Source of the DNA: Roseiarcus sp963753135
Lineage (GTDB): Bacteria; Pseudomonadota; Alphaproteobacteria; Rhizobiales; Beijerinckiaceae
Direction: 5' to 3'
Assembly (NCBI GenBank): GCA_963753135.1
Contig: CAVWBA010000018.1
Location: 1 to 64,000, forward strand
Length of the DNA stretch: 64,000 nucleotides
The notes beneath the pieces are model-generated. The model saw nothing but the letters and a program-made list of their open reading frames with translations, had not been told where the DNA came from and searched no databases. Below are positions 16,388-25,742 of this stretch, piece by piece; positions within the stretch are counted from its first letter, which is position 1; each line of letters opens with the position of its first letter. Made by a program: the position numbers and the translations under genes.

Positions 16388-17437
16388 TCAACGGATGCGG
16401 TCGCCCGTACCCTTGTCAAACACATGGACGCTCGCGTCAGCGAAATCGACGCCGATCGGGGCGCCATCGCGGCGGTCGAAGGACTTGTCGGCCTTGACCG
16501 TGATCGTGCCGCCGTCGACCCGGCAAGTGACCAGGGTGTGATCGCCCATGAGCTCGGTCGCATAGACCTCACCGGTGATTTTGCCTGCATTCGGCTCCGT
16601 GACCTTGCAATCCTCGGGACGGACGCCGGCGACCGCGCAAGCTTGCGAACCGCGAATCTTTGTCCCGAAGGTTCCGGCCGGTCCCGAAAAGCGCCCCTCG
16701 GCCAGGGCGCCGTCCATGAAATTCATCGGCGGCGACCCGATGAAGCCGGCGACGAACAGGTTGGCGGGCGCATTGTACATGTTGGCCGGCGTGTCCAGCT
16801 GCTGCAGCACGCCTTTCTCGAGCAGAGCCACACGATGCGCGAGCGTCATCGCCTCGATCTGGTCGTGCGTCACATAAAGAGTCGTGATGCCGAGCTGATG
16901 CTGCATGTGTTTGAGCTCGGCGCGCATGTAGCCGCGCAGCTTGGCGTCGAGATTGGAGAGGGGCTCGTCCATCAGGAAGGCCGCGGGACGGCGGATCATC
17001 GCGCGCGCGAGCGCGACGCGCTGACGCTGGCCGCCGGAGAGCTGGCGGGGATAGCGATCGAGCAGCATATCGAGCTGCACCTGCCGCGCCACATCCTTGA
17101 CCGCCGCCTCGACCTCAGCCTTGGGCTGGCCGCGCACCGTCAGCGGATAGGCGATGTTGGCGAACACGGTCATATGCGGGTAGAGCGCGTAAGACTGGAA
17201 GACCATCGCGACGTCGCGATATTTCGGCAGCACATTGGTGACGTCACGATCACCGATGCGGATTGAGCCGGAGGAAACCTTTTCGAGGCCGGCGATCATG
17301 CGAAGCGCCGTCGTCTTGCCCGATCCCGACGCTCCGAGCAGGACGAGGAATTCTCCGTCCTGCACTTCGAGGTTGAGCCCCTTGACCACCTCCACCGATC
17401 CGAAAGACTTGTAGATGTTGTCGAGCCTCACGCGCAT
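16388..17437 (-). CDS. sugar ABC transporter ATP-binding protein (UgpC/MalK type)
   Basis: ATPase subunit, 349 residues. Walker A is LLGASGSGKTTALRMIAG, Q-loop MVFQSYALYPHM, signature QLSGGQRQRVALARAM, Walker B FLMDEPLSNLDAKLR, H-loop TLYVTHDQIEAMTLA. A C-terminal OB-like TOBE domain (from ~residue 235) with AVAGVRPEDC is typical of the MalK/UgpC branch. ATG 17437 lies five bases after the stop of the upstream permease, so it is the last gene of a four-gene operon. The open frame also extends upstream, but that part is only a shadow of the permease gene. Confidence 0.92.
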   Translation of the reverse strand: MRVRLDNIYKSFGSVEVVKGLNLEVQDGEFLVLLGASGSGKTTALRMIAGLEKVSSGSIRIGDRDVTNVLPKYRDVAMVFQSYALYPHMTVFANIAYPLTVRGQPKAEVEAAVKDVARQVQLDMLLDRYPRQLSGGQRQRVALARAMIRRPAAFLMDEPLSNLDAKLRGYMRAELKHMQHQLGITTLYVTHDQIEAMTLAHRVALLEKGVLQQLDTPANMYNAPANLFVAGFIGSPPMNFMDGALAEGRFSGPAGTFGTKIRGSQACAVAGVRPEDCKVTEPNAGKITGEVYATELMGDHTLVTCRVDGGTITVKADKSFDRRDGAPIGVDFADASVHVFDKGTGDRIR

Positions 17438-17442
17438 CGGCG

Positions 17443-18495
17443 CTACCCCTTGACCGCGCCGACGAGCAGGCCCCGCGCAATGTGCTTCTGCAGGAAGGCG
17501 GCGATGACAATGACCGGCGCGATCATGATGACGATCAGCACCGACATGTACCACCACTGCGGCCCGCGCGTGGTGTTCTGCGCCGCGACAAGCACCGGCA
17601 TGGTCTGAGCGTTCGCATTCGTGAGGAAAAGCGCGAGCAGGAACTCGTTCCACGCCAGGATGAACACGAGCATGAAGGTTGCGGCAAGGCCGGATCGCAC
17701 AAGCGGCAGCGCGATCGTGAAGAACACCCGGAACTTCGAAGCGCCGTCGATCTCCGCGCTCTCCTCGAGGTCGAGCGGCACGCCGGCGAAGAAGTCGCGC
17801 GTCAGCCAGACGACGATCGGCAGGTTGACGCCGGTATAGGTCGCAATCAGCGCAAATTTGGTGTCGAGCAACTGGAGATGCTGGAACATCACATAGATCG
17901 GCAGCACGGCGACGATCGGGGGCATGATCCGATTGGAGATCATCCAGAACTCGATGTCGTTGTTGCCGACCGCCGCCTTGAAGCGACGCACGAACGTGCC
18001 GAGCGCAAGCAGGAAGAGCGCAATCGCGACAATCCCCGCAATCTGCCAAGGCAGGTGCAGGGCAGCGATCGCGACGATCACGGCGATCAGAAGCACCAGG
18101 AAAGTCAGGATCGCCGCAAGCTTGACCTCAAAGCGGATGCGCACCAGCGCGTAGGCCGCAAGCGCGCCGATGATGAGCGCAAGCACCGTGCTCGAGAGCG
18201 TCACCACAATCGAGTTCAGATAGGGGCCGACGGTGTTGTTCTGTACAAGCATGAAATTCCATGCGTCGAGCGTCGGCTTGAAGTCGAAGAACGGAACGTA
18301 GAAGGGGCCGCTGTCGACCTGAACCTCGACCTTGAACGAGGTCACAAACACCCAGTAAAGGGGAAAGAGAACAACGAGCGTCCATAAGGCGAGGACCGCG
18401 TAAACGACGATTGTCGTCGGCGCCGACATCTCCTCGAGGCTTTTCGCCTCGAACAGGCTGCTCATGAGCCCGCGGGGTTCGGCGGCGCCGCTCAC
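17443..18495 (-). CDS. carbohydrate ABC transporter permease (MalG type)
   Basis: Inner-membrane subunit of 350 residues with about seven hydrophobic segments. The EAA loop reads EESAEIDGASKFRVFFTIALPL, the site that docks on the ATPase. Longer than typical MalG (~280) because of an inserted region with two additional hydrophobic segments (KLAAILTFLVLLIAVIVAIAA and WQIAGIVAIALFLLALG) after the first periplasmic segment. It overlaps the upstream permease by four bases (ATGA), so the two are translationally coupled. Confidence 0.88.
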   Translation of the reverse strand: MSGAAEPRGLMSSLFEAKSLEEMSAPTTIVVYAVLALWTLVVLFPLYWVFVTSFKVEVQVDSGPFYVPFFDFKPTLDAWNFMLVQNNTVGPYLNSIVVTLSSTVLALIIGALAAYALVRIRFEVKLAAILTFLVLLIAVIVAIAALHLPWQIAGIVAIALFLLALGTFVRRFKAAVGNNDIEFWMISNRIMPPIVAVLPIYVMFQHLQLLDTKFALIATYTGVNLPIVVWLTRDFFAGVPLDLEESAEIDGASKFRVFFTIALPLVRSGLAATFMLVFILAWNEFLLALFLTNANAQTMPVLVAAQNTTRGPQWWYMSVLIVIMIAPVIVIAAFLQKHIARGLLVGAVKG

Positions 18496-19625
18496 TGATA
18501 TCTCCGCGTCCAGCGGACGACATAGTTGAAGAACGACACGCAGGTGATCGTGGAGACAAACAGCAAGAGATAGCCGATCGCCGCGGAGCCGCCGAGGTCC
18601 TGAGTCCTCCAGGCGATGAAGGAATGCAGCGTCATCGATTCCGTCGCGAGGCCGGGACCGCCCGCGGTCAAAACATTGGGAATGTCGATGATCTTGAAGG
18701 CCTCGATCAGCCGAATAAGGACCACGGTCGCCGCGATCGGCGCGATCGCGGGCCAGGTGATGTCGCGGAAGATCTGGAAACCGCTCGCCCCGTCAAGCCG
18801 GGCCGCCTCGAGCTGGTCGCGCGGCTGGTTCTCGATCGCGGCAAGCAGCACGATGAACATAAACGGCGTCCACTGCCAGGTGTCGCCGACCAGCACCATG
18901 AGCCGCGCCGACCAGGCCTGGTCCGCCCAGGACCATGCTCCGAGGCCGAGCGCCGAACTCAATGGCGCGAACGGCCCCTTCTGCATGTCGGCGAGCATGC
19001 GGAACATGTAGGCGACGCCGACCGGCGTCACCATCAGCGGAATGAAGAACACGACCCGGAAGAAGCCGCGCCCGCGGATCGGCTGCGCGCAGAGAAGCGC
19101 AAGCCCGAGGCCGAGCGCGAATTGCGCAGTCACGCCGAAGAGGACGTACATGCATGTCGTCAGGAGCGTGCCCTGATAGGCGTGCGGCGGCAGCGTCGCG
19201 AGCAGCGCCAGCATCAGGCCGGTCGCGAGCGCGACGGAAATGAGCCGCCCGACGAAGCCGAGCACGGTGAATTCCGTCCTGGCGTAGCGGACGAGCCAAT
19301 AAAGAACCGCCGCGGCGTACACCGCGAAGGCTATCCACCCAGATGTCTCGATCGGCTTCAGCGTGCCGATGAGATGATATTGCTGGCTCCCGAACAGCAG
19401 GCGTCTGTAGTTATAGAGGCCGATGAAGGTCAGCGTGAAACTGCCGCCCGCGAGCGCAAAGCGGCAGAGCGACAGGTAGATTGAAACGATGAGCGGGAAG
19501 ATCGCAAAGCAGAGGAGAATGATCACCGCCGGCAGCACCATGATGCGGCCGGAATGACGGTCGATCCATTCGTCGCGGGTCTCGCGCGCGCTCGTTTCGG
19601 TATGCGCTGCCTGAGCTAGGGTCAT
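18492..19625 (-). CDS. carbohydrate ABC transporter permease (MalF type)
   Basis: Inner-membrane subunit of 377 residues. The EAA loop reads DQLEAARLDGASGFQIFRDI. The N-terminal membrane helix (IMVLPAVIILLCFAIFPLIV) and the further periplasmic-side segments with WIAFAVYAAAVLYWLVRY give more helices than the minimal family members; this mirrors the enlarged MalG-type partner. It follows the solute-binding protein gene by 110 bases. Confidence 0.88.
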   Translation of the reverse strand: MTLAQAAHTETSARETRDEWIDRHSGRIMVLPAVIILLCFAIFPLIVSIYLSLCRFALAGGSFTLTFIGLYNYRRLLFGSQQYHLIGTLKPIETSGWIAFAVYAAAVLYWLVRYARTEFTVLGFVGRLISVALATGLMLALLATLPPHAYQGTLLTTCMYVLFGVTAQFALGLGLALLCAQPIRGRGFFRVVFFIPLMVTPVGVAYMFRMLADMQKGPFAPLSSALGLGAWSWADQAWSARLMVLVGDTWQWTPFMFIVLLAAIENQPRDQLEAARLDGASGFQIFRDITWPAIAPIAATVVLIRLIEAFKIIDIPNVLTAGGPGLATESMTLHSFIAWRTQDLGGSAAIGYLLLFVSTITCVSFFNYVVRWTRRYQ

Positions 19626-19735
19626 TTGTCCTTAAGACGTTTGCGGCCCTCGGCGCGCTGCTCTCGCTCACGATGCGGTTCAGGTTGGATAGAGCCTTGC
19701 CGGCGCGCCGCGACGCGCCGACAAGGGTAATCCCG

Positions 19736-21208
19736 TCAGCGCTGGATGCCGAGCGTGCCCTTGTAGAATTTGAGCTGGCTCTCGACGCCGATCTGCTCGT
19801 TGAGATCGTTCCAGCCGTCGAGCACGGCCTTGACCGTCCCGTCCTCGTCGAGCTCGCCAGCGAGATAGCGGGCGATCGCTTCGTCGAGCACCACCTGCTG
19901 ATATTTCTGGTTCTGCGGGATGCGCAGATCGAGGACCATGTTCGGGCTGTCGAGACTGTCCTTGATGGCGCCGAGATAGCTGTCTCCAGCCACCTTGCTC
20001 ATGCCGGCGTTCTTCCAGGTGTCGTTGTAGGTGAACTGCGAGGTCCGATAAGGATTGAAGCCGCTCTTGCCGATCGTCACGTCCACATCCGACTGTTTCG
20101 GCTGCGACATGAAGGAGAGGAACGCATAGGCCGCGTCCTTCACCTTGGGCTTGGCCTTGACGTTGATGCCGCCGCTCCAGCCGCCGAACGCGGCGTAAGG
20201 CGAATGGTTGACGCCGTCGATGGCGTAGGGACACGCATCCTTGGTGCAAGCATCGAGCTTGCCGGTCGACCAGTTCAGCACTTCTTTCGAGCCGGGCGTG
20301 ACGACCGAACCCGTCTTGTCGATCACCTTCGAGATCTTCGGATCGATCGCCATGACGCCGACATCACCCCAGTCGAGGTTCAGCGCACATTTTCCCGAGA
20401 CGAACAGCGGACGCGTGTCGCTGACGTCCAGGTTGAGTTCATCCGGCGGACCATACTTGCCTGATTCCTTCAGGAAACGGAGCGCCTTGCGGAAGGCCTC
20501 GTTGTCGATGAGCGGTTTCATGTCCTTGGTGTCGAAGAACGTGCCCTGGCTCGTCCCCTTGGACTGCACCATGGAGCTCGTTATGTCGGTGATGAACCAA
20601 TAGCTCTGGGCGTTGCGCTTCTTGGCGATGCACGAGCCGTAGACCTTGGTTCCGTCGAACTCCTTGCCGTTCGCAGCCTTGGCGACCTCGAGATACTCCT
20701 CCCAGGTTTTCGGCGGCTTCAGGCCCAACTTGTCCAGAATATCCGTCCGATAGTAGAGCATATGAAAGTCGCCATCGAGCGGGACGAGGTAGATCTTGCC
20801 GTTGTAGGTCGCCGAGAAATTGCGGAAGAACGGGCCGATCTGATCCCAGTCGATCGCCTTGTCCTTGGCGATCCGCGGTCCCAGCTCCTCGAGATAGCCG
20901 CCGGAGACATAGTCGACCATCCATTGCGGCGCGAACACCGCAGCGTCGACCGAATTGGTGCCGCTCGCCCAGTCGGTAAGCACTTTCTGGTAGAGGTCGG
21001 AGAACGGAACCGCGATAATGTTGATCTTGGCGCCGGTCAGCTTCTCGAATTCGGGTGCGCGCCGCTGCAGCGGCTCCTGAATCGCGCCGGTCTGCGTCAT
21101 CACGTTCACCGTGACGCCGTCGAACTCTCCGGCCTCAGCGCCCATCGACGACGCGAGCGCGAACATCGCCCCCGCGATCGCCGTCGATATGCTCAAAATT
21201 TTCGTCAT
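19736..21208 (-). CDS. ABC transporter extracellular solute-binding protein (family 1)
   Basis: Periplasmic receptor of 490 residues with a signal peptide (cleavage near GAEA-GE, residue ~26). Family 1 features: FEKLTGAKINIIAVPFSDLY, DAAVFAPQWMVDYVSGGYLE, YLVPLDGDFHMLYYRTDIL and PPKTWEEYLEVAKA. It contains two close cysteines (DACTKDAC) that could form a disulfide. First gene of the operon SBP-MalF-MalG-ATPase on the minus strand. Sugar or polyol specificity cannot be inferred; no catabolic enzyme is adjacent. The upstream 254 bases (21209-21462) are AT-richer in part and must hold the promoter; on the minus strand TATAGT at about 21338 could be a -10. Confidence 0.88.
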   Translation of the reverse strand: MTKILSISTAIAGAMFALASSMGAEAGEFDGVTVNVMTQTGAIQEPLQRRAPEFEKLTGAKINIIAVPFSDLYQKVLTDWASGTNSVDAAVFAPQWMVDYVSGGYLEELGPRIAKDKAIDWDQIGPFFRNFSATYNGKIYLVPLDGDFHMLYYRTDILDKLGLKPPKTWEEYLEVAKAANGKEFDGTKVYGSCIAKKRNAQSYWFITDITSSMVQSKGTSQGTFFDTKDMKPLIDNEAFRKALRFLKESGKYGPPDELNLDVSDTRPLFVSGKCALNLDWGDVGVMAIDPKISKVIDKTGSVVTPGSKEVLNWSTGKLDACTKDACPYAIDGVNHSPYAAFGGWSGGINVKAKPKVKDAAYAFLSFMSQPKQSDVDVTIGKSGFNPYRTSQFTYNDTWKNAGMSKVAGDSYLGAIKDSLDSPNMVLDLRIPQNQKYQQVVLDEAIARYLAGELDEDGTVKAVLDGWNDLNEQIGVESQLKFYKGTLGIQR

Positions 21209-21462
21209 ACTCCGCTTCCTCCCGGTCTGGTCGGCGCCGCGCGCGTCGCGACATCTCTATTTTACGGCGATCCGATCCGGCCCTTGCTTAGGCGCTGCCT
21301 GCAAGGTTCAAGGTCAGTCGATCGCCGATTGATAAAAACTATACTGGGGGCCGACTTGGCGCGTCAACGCGCGAGGAGGCGGGCAGGCGTCCGTCTGCCG
21401 CTGGCTTATCCATTAATCGGCGGGGACCTGGGCCGCACTCGGGCGAGCGCGACTCTATCGTG

Positions 21463-22602
21463 TCACAGCTTGGCGACGACGGCGAGCTTCTTGACCTGCC
21501 CGTTCTCATAGGCCCGCAGGAAGGCGTTGTAGTCCTTGAACGACACGCAGCCGTTCGAGTCGCCGTTGGGACCGAGCATGAACGGGTGGGCGAGCAATCC
21601 GGCGCGCCCATAGATACCGCCTTCTCCGACCGGATTGAGCCGTATCGCCTGGACGCCGTGGAAGGAGCCTTCCCGCAGCGTCAGCTCGTAGACATGCGGC
21701 GGCGTCGGGCCCACTGCGCGCTCGGCCACGTAGCGCGGATTGTCGAGCGCCGCCCCGAGACCTGAATGGGCTTCGAGCCGCGTTCCGTCGGGCAGATAGA
21801 CGACGCGGGCCGAGATGTCATAGACGGCGGTGTATCGGTCATAGCCGGAAGTCGGGGCGGAATTTCCAAAGGGCGACGGGAAGCTGAACAGCGGGCCTCT
21901 GCCAAGGCCGAAGGGTGATTCTCGCTCCCGTTGCTGAGCGACGACCGGCTGGGTGGCGGCGGTGCGCGCTTGGGTGGTGGAAGCGACGACGGGCGAGGAT
22001 GAATGCGACCATCCGAACAGTTTCTCGATGACGTTGCGATTGTCCGTCGGAGCGGCAGGCGGAGCAACCGTCACCTCGGGACGCGACGCATGGCGCTCAG
22101 GCGTCGTGGACTGCGTCGGAGCGCCGAACCCAGGCGGACGAACCGGCGGCAAGGGGAAGCTTTCCGTCTCGCTGACCTCGGGCGCATCGCGCCCTGGCGG
22201 CAGCGGCACGCTCGCGGCCGGCGGGATCGCCGGAGCGGGGGGGAAAGGTTCGAGCCGCGGCAGCGGGAAGGGGGCCAACGAAACGGACGGCGCGGCTTCG
22301 AGGCTCGCGACTTGTTGTGACGGGGCTGCCGGCGCGGCTGCCTTCAATTGAGCAAGCAGATTAGCGTCAATGGCAATGTCAGCGAACGGTTTCGAGATGG
22401 CCGGCGCCATTGTCGAGGCCGGGACCCACCGGGACAACAAAGCTTCGGGAATTCCCGGGCTGACCCAGTGCAACGCGCAGACGCTGACGGCCCCCGCGAA
22501 GGCCAGGGCGGCCCCGAAGGGAACCTTTTTTGGAAGGACCCGTTGAGGACTATCCCCGCCCTCGAACGAAAGGTCGTCGAATGTAGCCTCGATCCCCTGC
22601 AT
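21463..22602 (-). CDS. Tlde1-domain (DUF2778) protein, probable L,D-transpeptidase-like
   Basis: Protein of 379 residues: one N-terminal membrane anchor (FGAALAFAGAVSVCALHWVS, ~29-48), a long Pro/Ala-rich linker (about residues 70-190), and a C-terminal Tlde1 domain (~255-379). The domain carries the YDISARVVYLPDG start, LEAHSGLG, the His of LLAHPFMLGP and the Cys of DSNGCVSFKDYNAF, matching the His-Cys arrangement of L,D-transpeptidase-like enzymes. Tlde1 is known as a type VI secretion toxin domain that acts on peptidoglycan, but here there is a membrane anchor and no secretion or immunity gene nearby, so a housekeeping cell-wall role is as likely. Confidence 0.8.
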   Translation of the reverse strand: MQGIEATFDDLSFEGGDSPQRVLPKKVPFGAALAFAGAVSVCALHWVSPGIPEALLSRWVPASTMAPAISKPFADIAIDANLLAQLKAAAPAAPSQQVASLEAAPSVSLAPFPLPRLEPFPPAPAIPPAASVPLPPGRDAPEVSETESFPLPPVRPPGFGAPTQSTTPERHASRPEVTVAPPAAPTDNRNVIEKLFGWSHSSSPVVASTTQARTAATQPVVAQQRERESPFGLGRGPLFSFPSPFGNSAPTSGYDRYTAVYDISARVVYLPDGTRLEAHSGLGAALDNPRYVAERAVGPTPPHVYELTLREGSFHGVQAIRLNPVGEGGIYGRAGLLAHPFMLGPNGDSNGCVSFKDYNAFLRAYENGQVKKLAVVAKL

Positions 22603-22779
22603 CCCTAGCCCTACGCCTACGCTGTCCCAATTGAATCAAAATAGAGCGTATGCGTTGAGCCTTCCTTAACGCAGTCCGCGGCCGGAGGCTAGCCGGCGCA
22701 AGCGAGCGTTTGGCGTATTAATTTCCCATTTTTTCAATGTGTTGCATGGCGGCAACGGCCATCCCCGCGGAGCCATTCG

Positions 22780-24121
22780 CTATCGGCGCGGCCGTTGCTG
22801 AATGTGGGTCAGCGTTCGGCGATGCTGGGCCTTGGTGCGCGGCGTCGGCCGGGCGCGGACGCGCTCGGCCAGGAGCGCCCGCGCCAGGCCCCACTGATGA
22901 GATCGCTCCGCCGCAGCGATCAGCGTCAAATTGACGATGTCGCGCTGGGCGTGGCTGCCGCCGATTCGAATCGCCTCCATGCGAACTGGCAGGATCGCCT
23001 CGACGGCCTGCGCATATTGGGCCGCCGCGAAAGCAAGACGCGCCATCGATCAGGCGCCGGCCGACCTCCGCCGTCACTTGCCGATTGTCGCCTGAGCCAA
23101 CGCGCTCGTAGTCGTCGAGGGACCGGACGAGGCGTGTCGCGTGGTCGAGGTCGGGCGAGCGAGCGGCGGCGAAGGCGCAGTGCAGATCGTTGAAGGCGAG
23201 CACATGGTCGTGGGCATGCGCCATCCATGCGTCGGCGACCGGCGCCCAGCGATCGCCGACGTCGACGCCTTCGAGTTCGAGCCGCCACAGAAGCGAAGCC
23301 GCGTCGATACGGTCGAGCGTCGCGTCGTCAGCGAGCTTGGGCGCCGTCAAGCGGTCGTAATCAGCGAGAACCTCGTCGAACCGCCCCTGTTCGATCAGAA
23401 ACAAGGCGAGGTGCCAGCCGTTGTGGTGGGCCATGAAATGGGCATGCTTCCAATCCGACCGCGTGGACCTGAGAAAGGCCACACCTTCCTCATGGCGGTT
23501 CGCGGTCTCCATCACGTGGGCCAGAGCATGCGTCGCCCAGGCGTCGCGCGGATTGCGGGCGAGCGCCTCGCGGCCGAAGTCCTCCGCGCGCTTGAGGTCG
23601 CCGGTCTCTTCGAGACCGAAGGCGTAAAGCCCATGGACGAAGCTCGTGAGCGGATTGTCGCGATCCCAGGCCGCCAAGGTCCGCGCGGCGGTGTCGCGAA
23701 TGGCCGCCGACCGGCCGAGGAAGAAGTAAGCGTCCTGCGCCAGGCGCAGAGCGAGCGCGTCGGTGGGATGATCGTTGAGGATCGTCTCCCAGCCGAGGAT
23801 CGCGTGCGACGTTTGCCCCTGCGCCCACGCCTTGGCGGCGGCCAGGTGGAGCCGCTCACGCTCCGTGGCGCGCCCGGTTCCCGCTTCGGCCGCGCCGAGC
23901 GCGTTCACGACCTCCGGATGGTCGCCGCGAAAGCCGCCGATCATGTAAAGCGTCGCAATCGCGACGCCGCCCAACGCGAAATCGGGGTCGCGCGCGAGCG
24001 CCGACTTCAGCACGCCGACCGGATCGCCGGTCAGCCCGTAATAGTCGGCGATCGCGCGATCGAACGCAGCGGCGGACTCAGGTGCGCCCGCGAGCGCCAG
24101 CCCCTGCTGGTCTTTGGCCAT
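22780..24121 (-). pseudogene. TTC38-like tetratricopeptide protein, frameshifted
   Basis: TPR protein of the TTC38 family. The first ~360 residues read cleanly (DPDFALGGVAIATLYMIGGF, ALARNPRDAWATHALAHVME, HHNGWHLALFLIEQGRFDEV). After GRRLIDG the frame turns to nonsense, but in the next frame, from about 23046, the family-like end is found: FAAAQYAQAVEAILPVR, IGGSHAQRDIVNLTLIAAA, GLARALLAERVRARP. A one-base change near 23045-23060 explains this; the restored gene ends at 22780, whereas the broken frame runs on to 22718. Function of the family is poorly known. It is divergent from the SDR gene at 24280. Confidence 0.75.
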
Positions 24122-24279
24122 TGTTGGGTCCTTCGTCCATCACCATAACGCGAGCGGGCGGCGCCGGGAACCCGGGGCGCAGGCGCGCCTCGTCGCTGGC
24201 ATTTGATCGGGCCTCCTCTTTCTGCATCGGCTGAGCGCCACTAGATGGCGGGAGTTTCGGGGAACCAAAGGATCGTTTG

Positions 24280-25128
24280 ATGAAGGGCAAGACCATCGTC
24301 GCCACCGGCGCGACCTCCGGCATCGGGGAAGTCGCCGTCCTCGCGCTTGCTGGTTTAGGCGCGCGAATTGTTTTCATCGCGCGCGACGAAGCTCGCGCGC
24401 AGGCGACGATGCGCAAGCTCGAGACCAAAGCGCCCGGGCTCGGCCATCGCATGCATCTCGCGGATCTCTCGAGCATGGCGGAAACGCGCAAGGTCGGCGC
24501 GGCGATCGCGGCAAATGAGCCGCGCATCGATGTGCTCATCAACAACGCCGGCGCTCTCTTTTCCCACCGGCGGGTGACGCCCGAGGGTCTCGAGCTCACC
24601 TTCGCCCTCAACCACATGGCCTATTTCGTGCTGACCGAAGCGCTGCGCGAGAAGCTCATCGCTTCCGCGCCGGCGCGGATCGTCTCCACGTCTTCCTCCG
24701 CCCACCGGGGCGTGAGCCTCGATTTCGGCGACTTGCAGAGCGCCAACGACTACGGCGGGTTCAAAGTCTACGGTCGCTCGAAGCTCGCCAATATCCTGTT
24801 CACCCGCGAACTCGCCCGGCGGCTGGCCGGCACGGGCGTGACGGCCAATTGCCTCCATCCCGGCGCCGTCGCGACCCGATTTGGCGAGTCGAGCGGCGGC
24901 TGGGTCGGCCGTCTGTTGCCGGTGCTGAGGCTGTTCTTCATCTCGCCCGAACAGGGCGCCGACACGATCATTTACCTTGCCTCCTCGCCCGAAGTCGCCA
25001 ACACGAGCGGCGGATATTTCGTCAAGCGGAAGATGACCGAACCGTCCGCGGCGGCGCAGGACGACGCCGCGGCGAAGCGCCTTTGGGCTGAGAGCGAGGC
25101 CCTGGCCAGCCCCGTGATGGTGAAATGA
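24280..25128 (+). CDS. short-chain dehydrogenase/reductase (retinol dehydrogenase-like)
   Basis: NAD(P)-dependent SDR of 282 residues. Cofactor motif TGATSGIGEVAVLALAGLGA; NNAGALF; catalytic Ser in TSSSAHRG and Tyr/Lys in YGRSKLANILF; C-terminal PGAVATRFGE. The pattern with ARD after the second beta strand and the SSAHR motif groups it with the RDH/WW-domain oxidoreductase-like SDRs. ATG 24280 is used, with AAAGGA seven bases before it; a TTG directly precedes it. Substrate unknown. A family B repeat follows immediately after the stop. Confidence 0.85.
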   Translation: MKGKTIVATGATSGIGEVAVLALAGLGARIVFIARDEARAQATMRKLETKAPGLGHRMHLADLSSMAETRKVGAAIAANEPRIDVLINNAGALFSHRRVTPEGLELTFALNHMAYFVLTEALREKLIASAPARIVSTSSSAHRGVSLDFGDLQSANDYGGFKVYGRSKLANILFTRELARRLAGTGVTANCLHPGAVATRFGESSGGWVGRLLPVLRLFFISPEQGADTIIYLASSPEVANTSGGYFVKRKMTEPSAAAQDDAAAKRLWAESEALASPVMVK

Positions 25129-25135
25129 ATCCAAA

Positions 25136-25243
25136 CGTCATTGCGCGAGGAGCGTGGGCGACGAAGCAATCCACGATTGAAGAACGGCCGCGGCGGCAAT
25201 GGATTGCTTCCCCCCGGACTGTGATCTGGAGGTCGCAATGACG
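25136..25243. repeat. intergenic inverted repeat (family B, copy 1)
   Basis: Outer arms CGTCATTGCG and CGCAATGACG and inner arms GAAGCAATCCA (25163-25173) and TGGATTGCTTC (25200-25210) form an imperfect long hairpin. The word GCGAGGAGCG is shared with the copy at 29108-29195. Lies between convergent genes. Confidence 0.65.
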
Positions 25244-25272
25244 GAAACGCCGCCGTCGAAGCACGTCAAGCT

Positions 25273-25606
25273 TCAGCGCGGCTTGCGCGCCTTCGCCTTC
25301 GGCGCCGCATGGCGCCAGGCCATTTCCAAGGCCGCCTTGAGTTCGGCTTCGCTCAAAAGGGCAAGCGTCGCGCATGTCCAGCCGCGCCGCCCCCATGCGT
25401 TGTCGAGGGCTGAGAAAGCGTCGGAAGCGACAGCGCATTTGAGCGCCTGCTCGTCCGGGCGCGAATTTGATGTTGGCGGTGCGTTCATCCGGCGCGAGCG
25501 TCGCGAAGGTGACGCGGGCCTTGAAGGCGCGGCGATCAAAGTGCGGATATTCTCCAGCCCCCTCGAACGAGAGCGCGATGCGGCGGAACAAGGCGGCGTC
25601 GGCCAT
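25273..25606 (-). pseudogene. MmcQ/YjbR-family protein, frameshifted
   Basis: Small DUF419/MmcQ-YjbR-type protein. It starts ADAALFRRIALSFEGAGEYP with HFDRRAFKARVTFATLAPDE, and after TANIKFAP continues in another frame as DEQALKCAVASDAFSALDN, WGRRGWTCATLALL, and LKAALEMAWRHAAPKAK. Removing one G from CCCGGACGAG near 25456 restores a single frame of about 110 residues, the normal size. Fold is similar to MmcQ DNA-binding-like proteins; function unknown. Confidence 0.75.
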
Positions 25607-25742
25607 CGGCGGCGTCTCCACGATTGGCTCGGCGAGTATACGCGTGACGGGCCGCCCCGCTATCCAGCTGGGGTTCATTTGCGCCGAGGCAGACGGCGCG
25701 CGTAAGCTTCACGTGAGGAAAGCGCCGGCGGAAGGAAACGCC

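Noticed and set aside
16388..18049. A 553-residue open frame on the minus strand reaching from the ABC ATPase into the permease gene
   Set aside because: Only the last 349 residues are protein-like; the upstream part is a shadow of the MalG-type permease in another frame. The natural start is ATG 17437.
21463..24121. Tlde1-domain gene and TPR gene considered as a type VI effector/immunity pair
   Set aside because: The TPR gene is a TTC38-like cytosolic protein without a signal peptide, and no secretion component is nearby.
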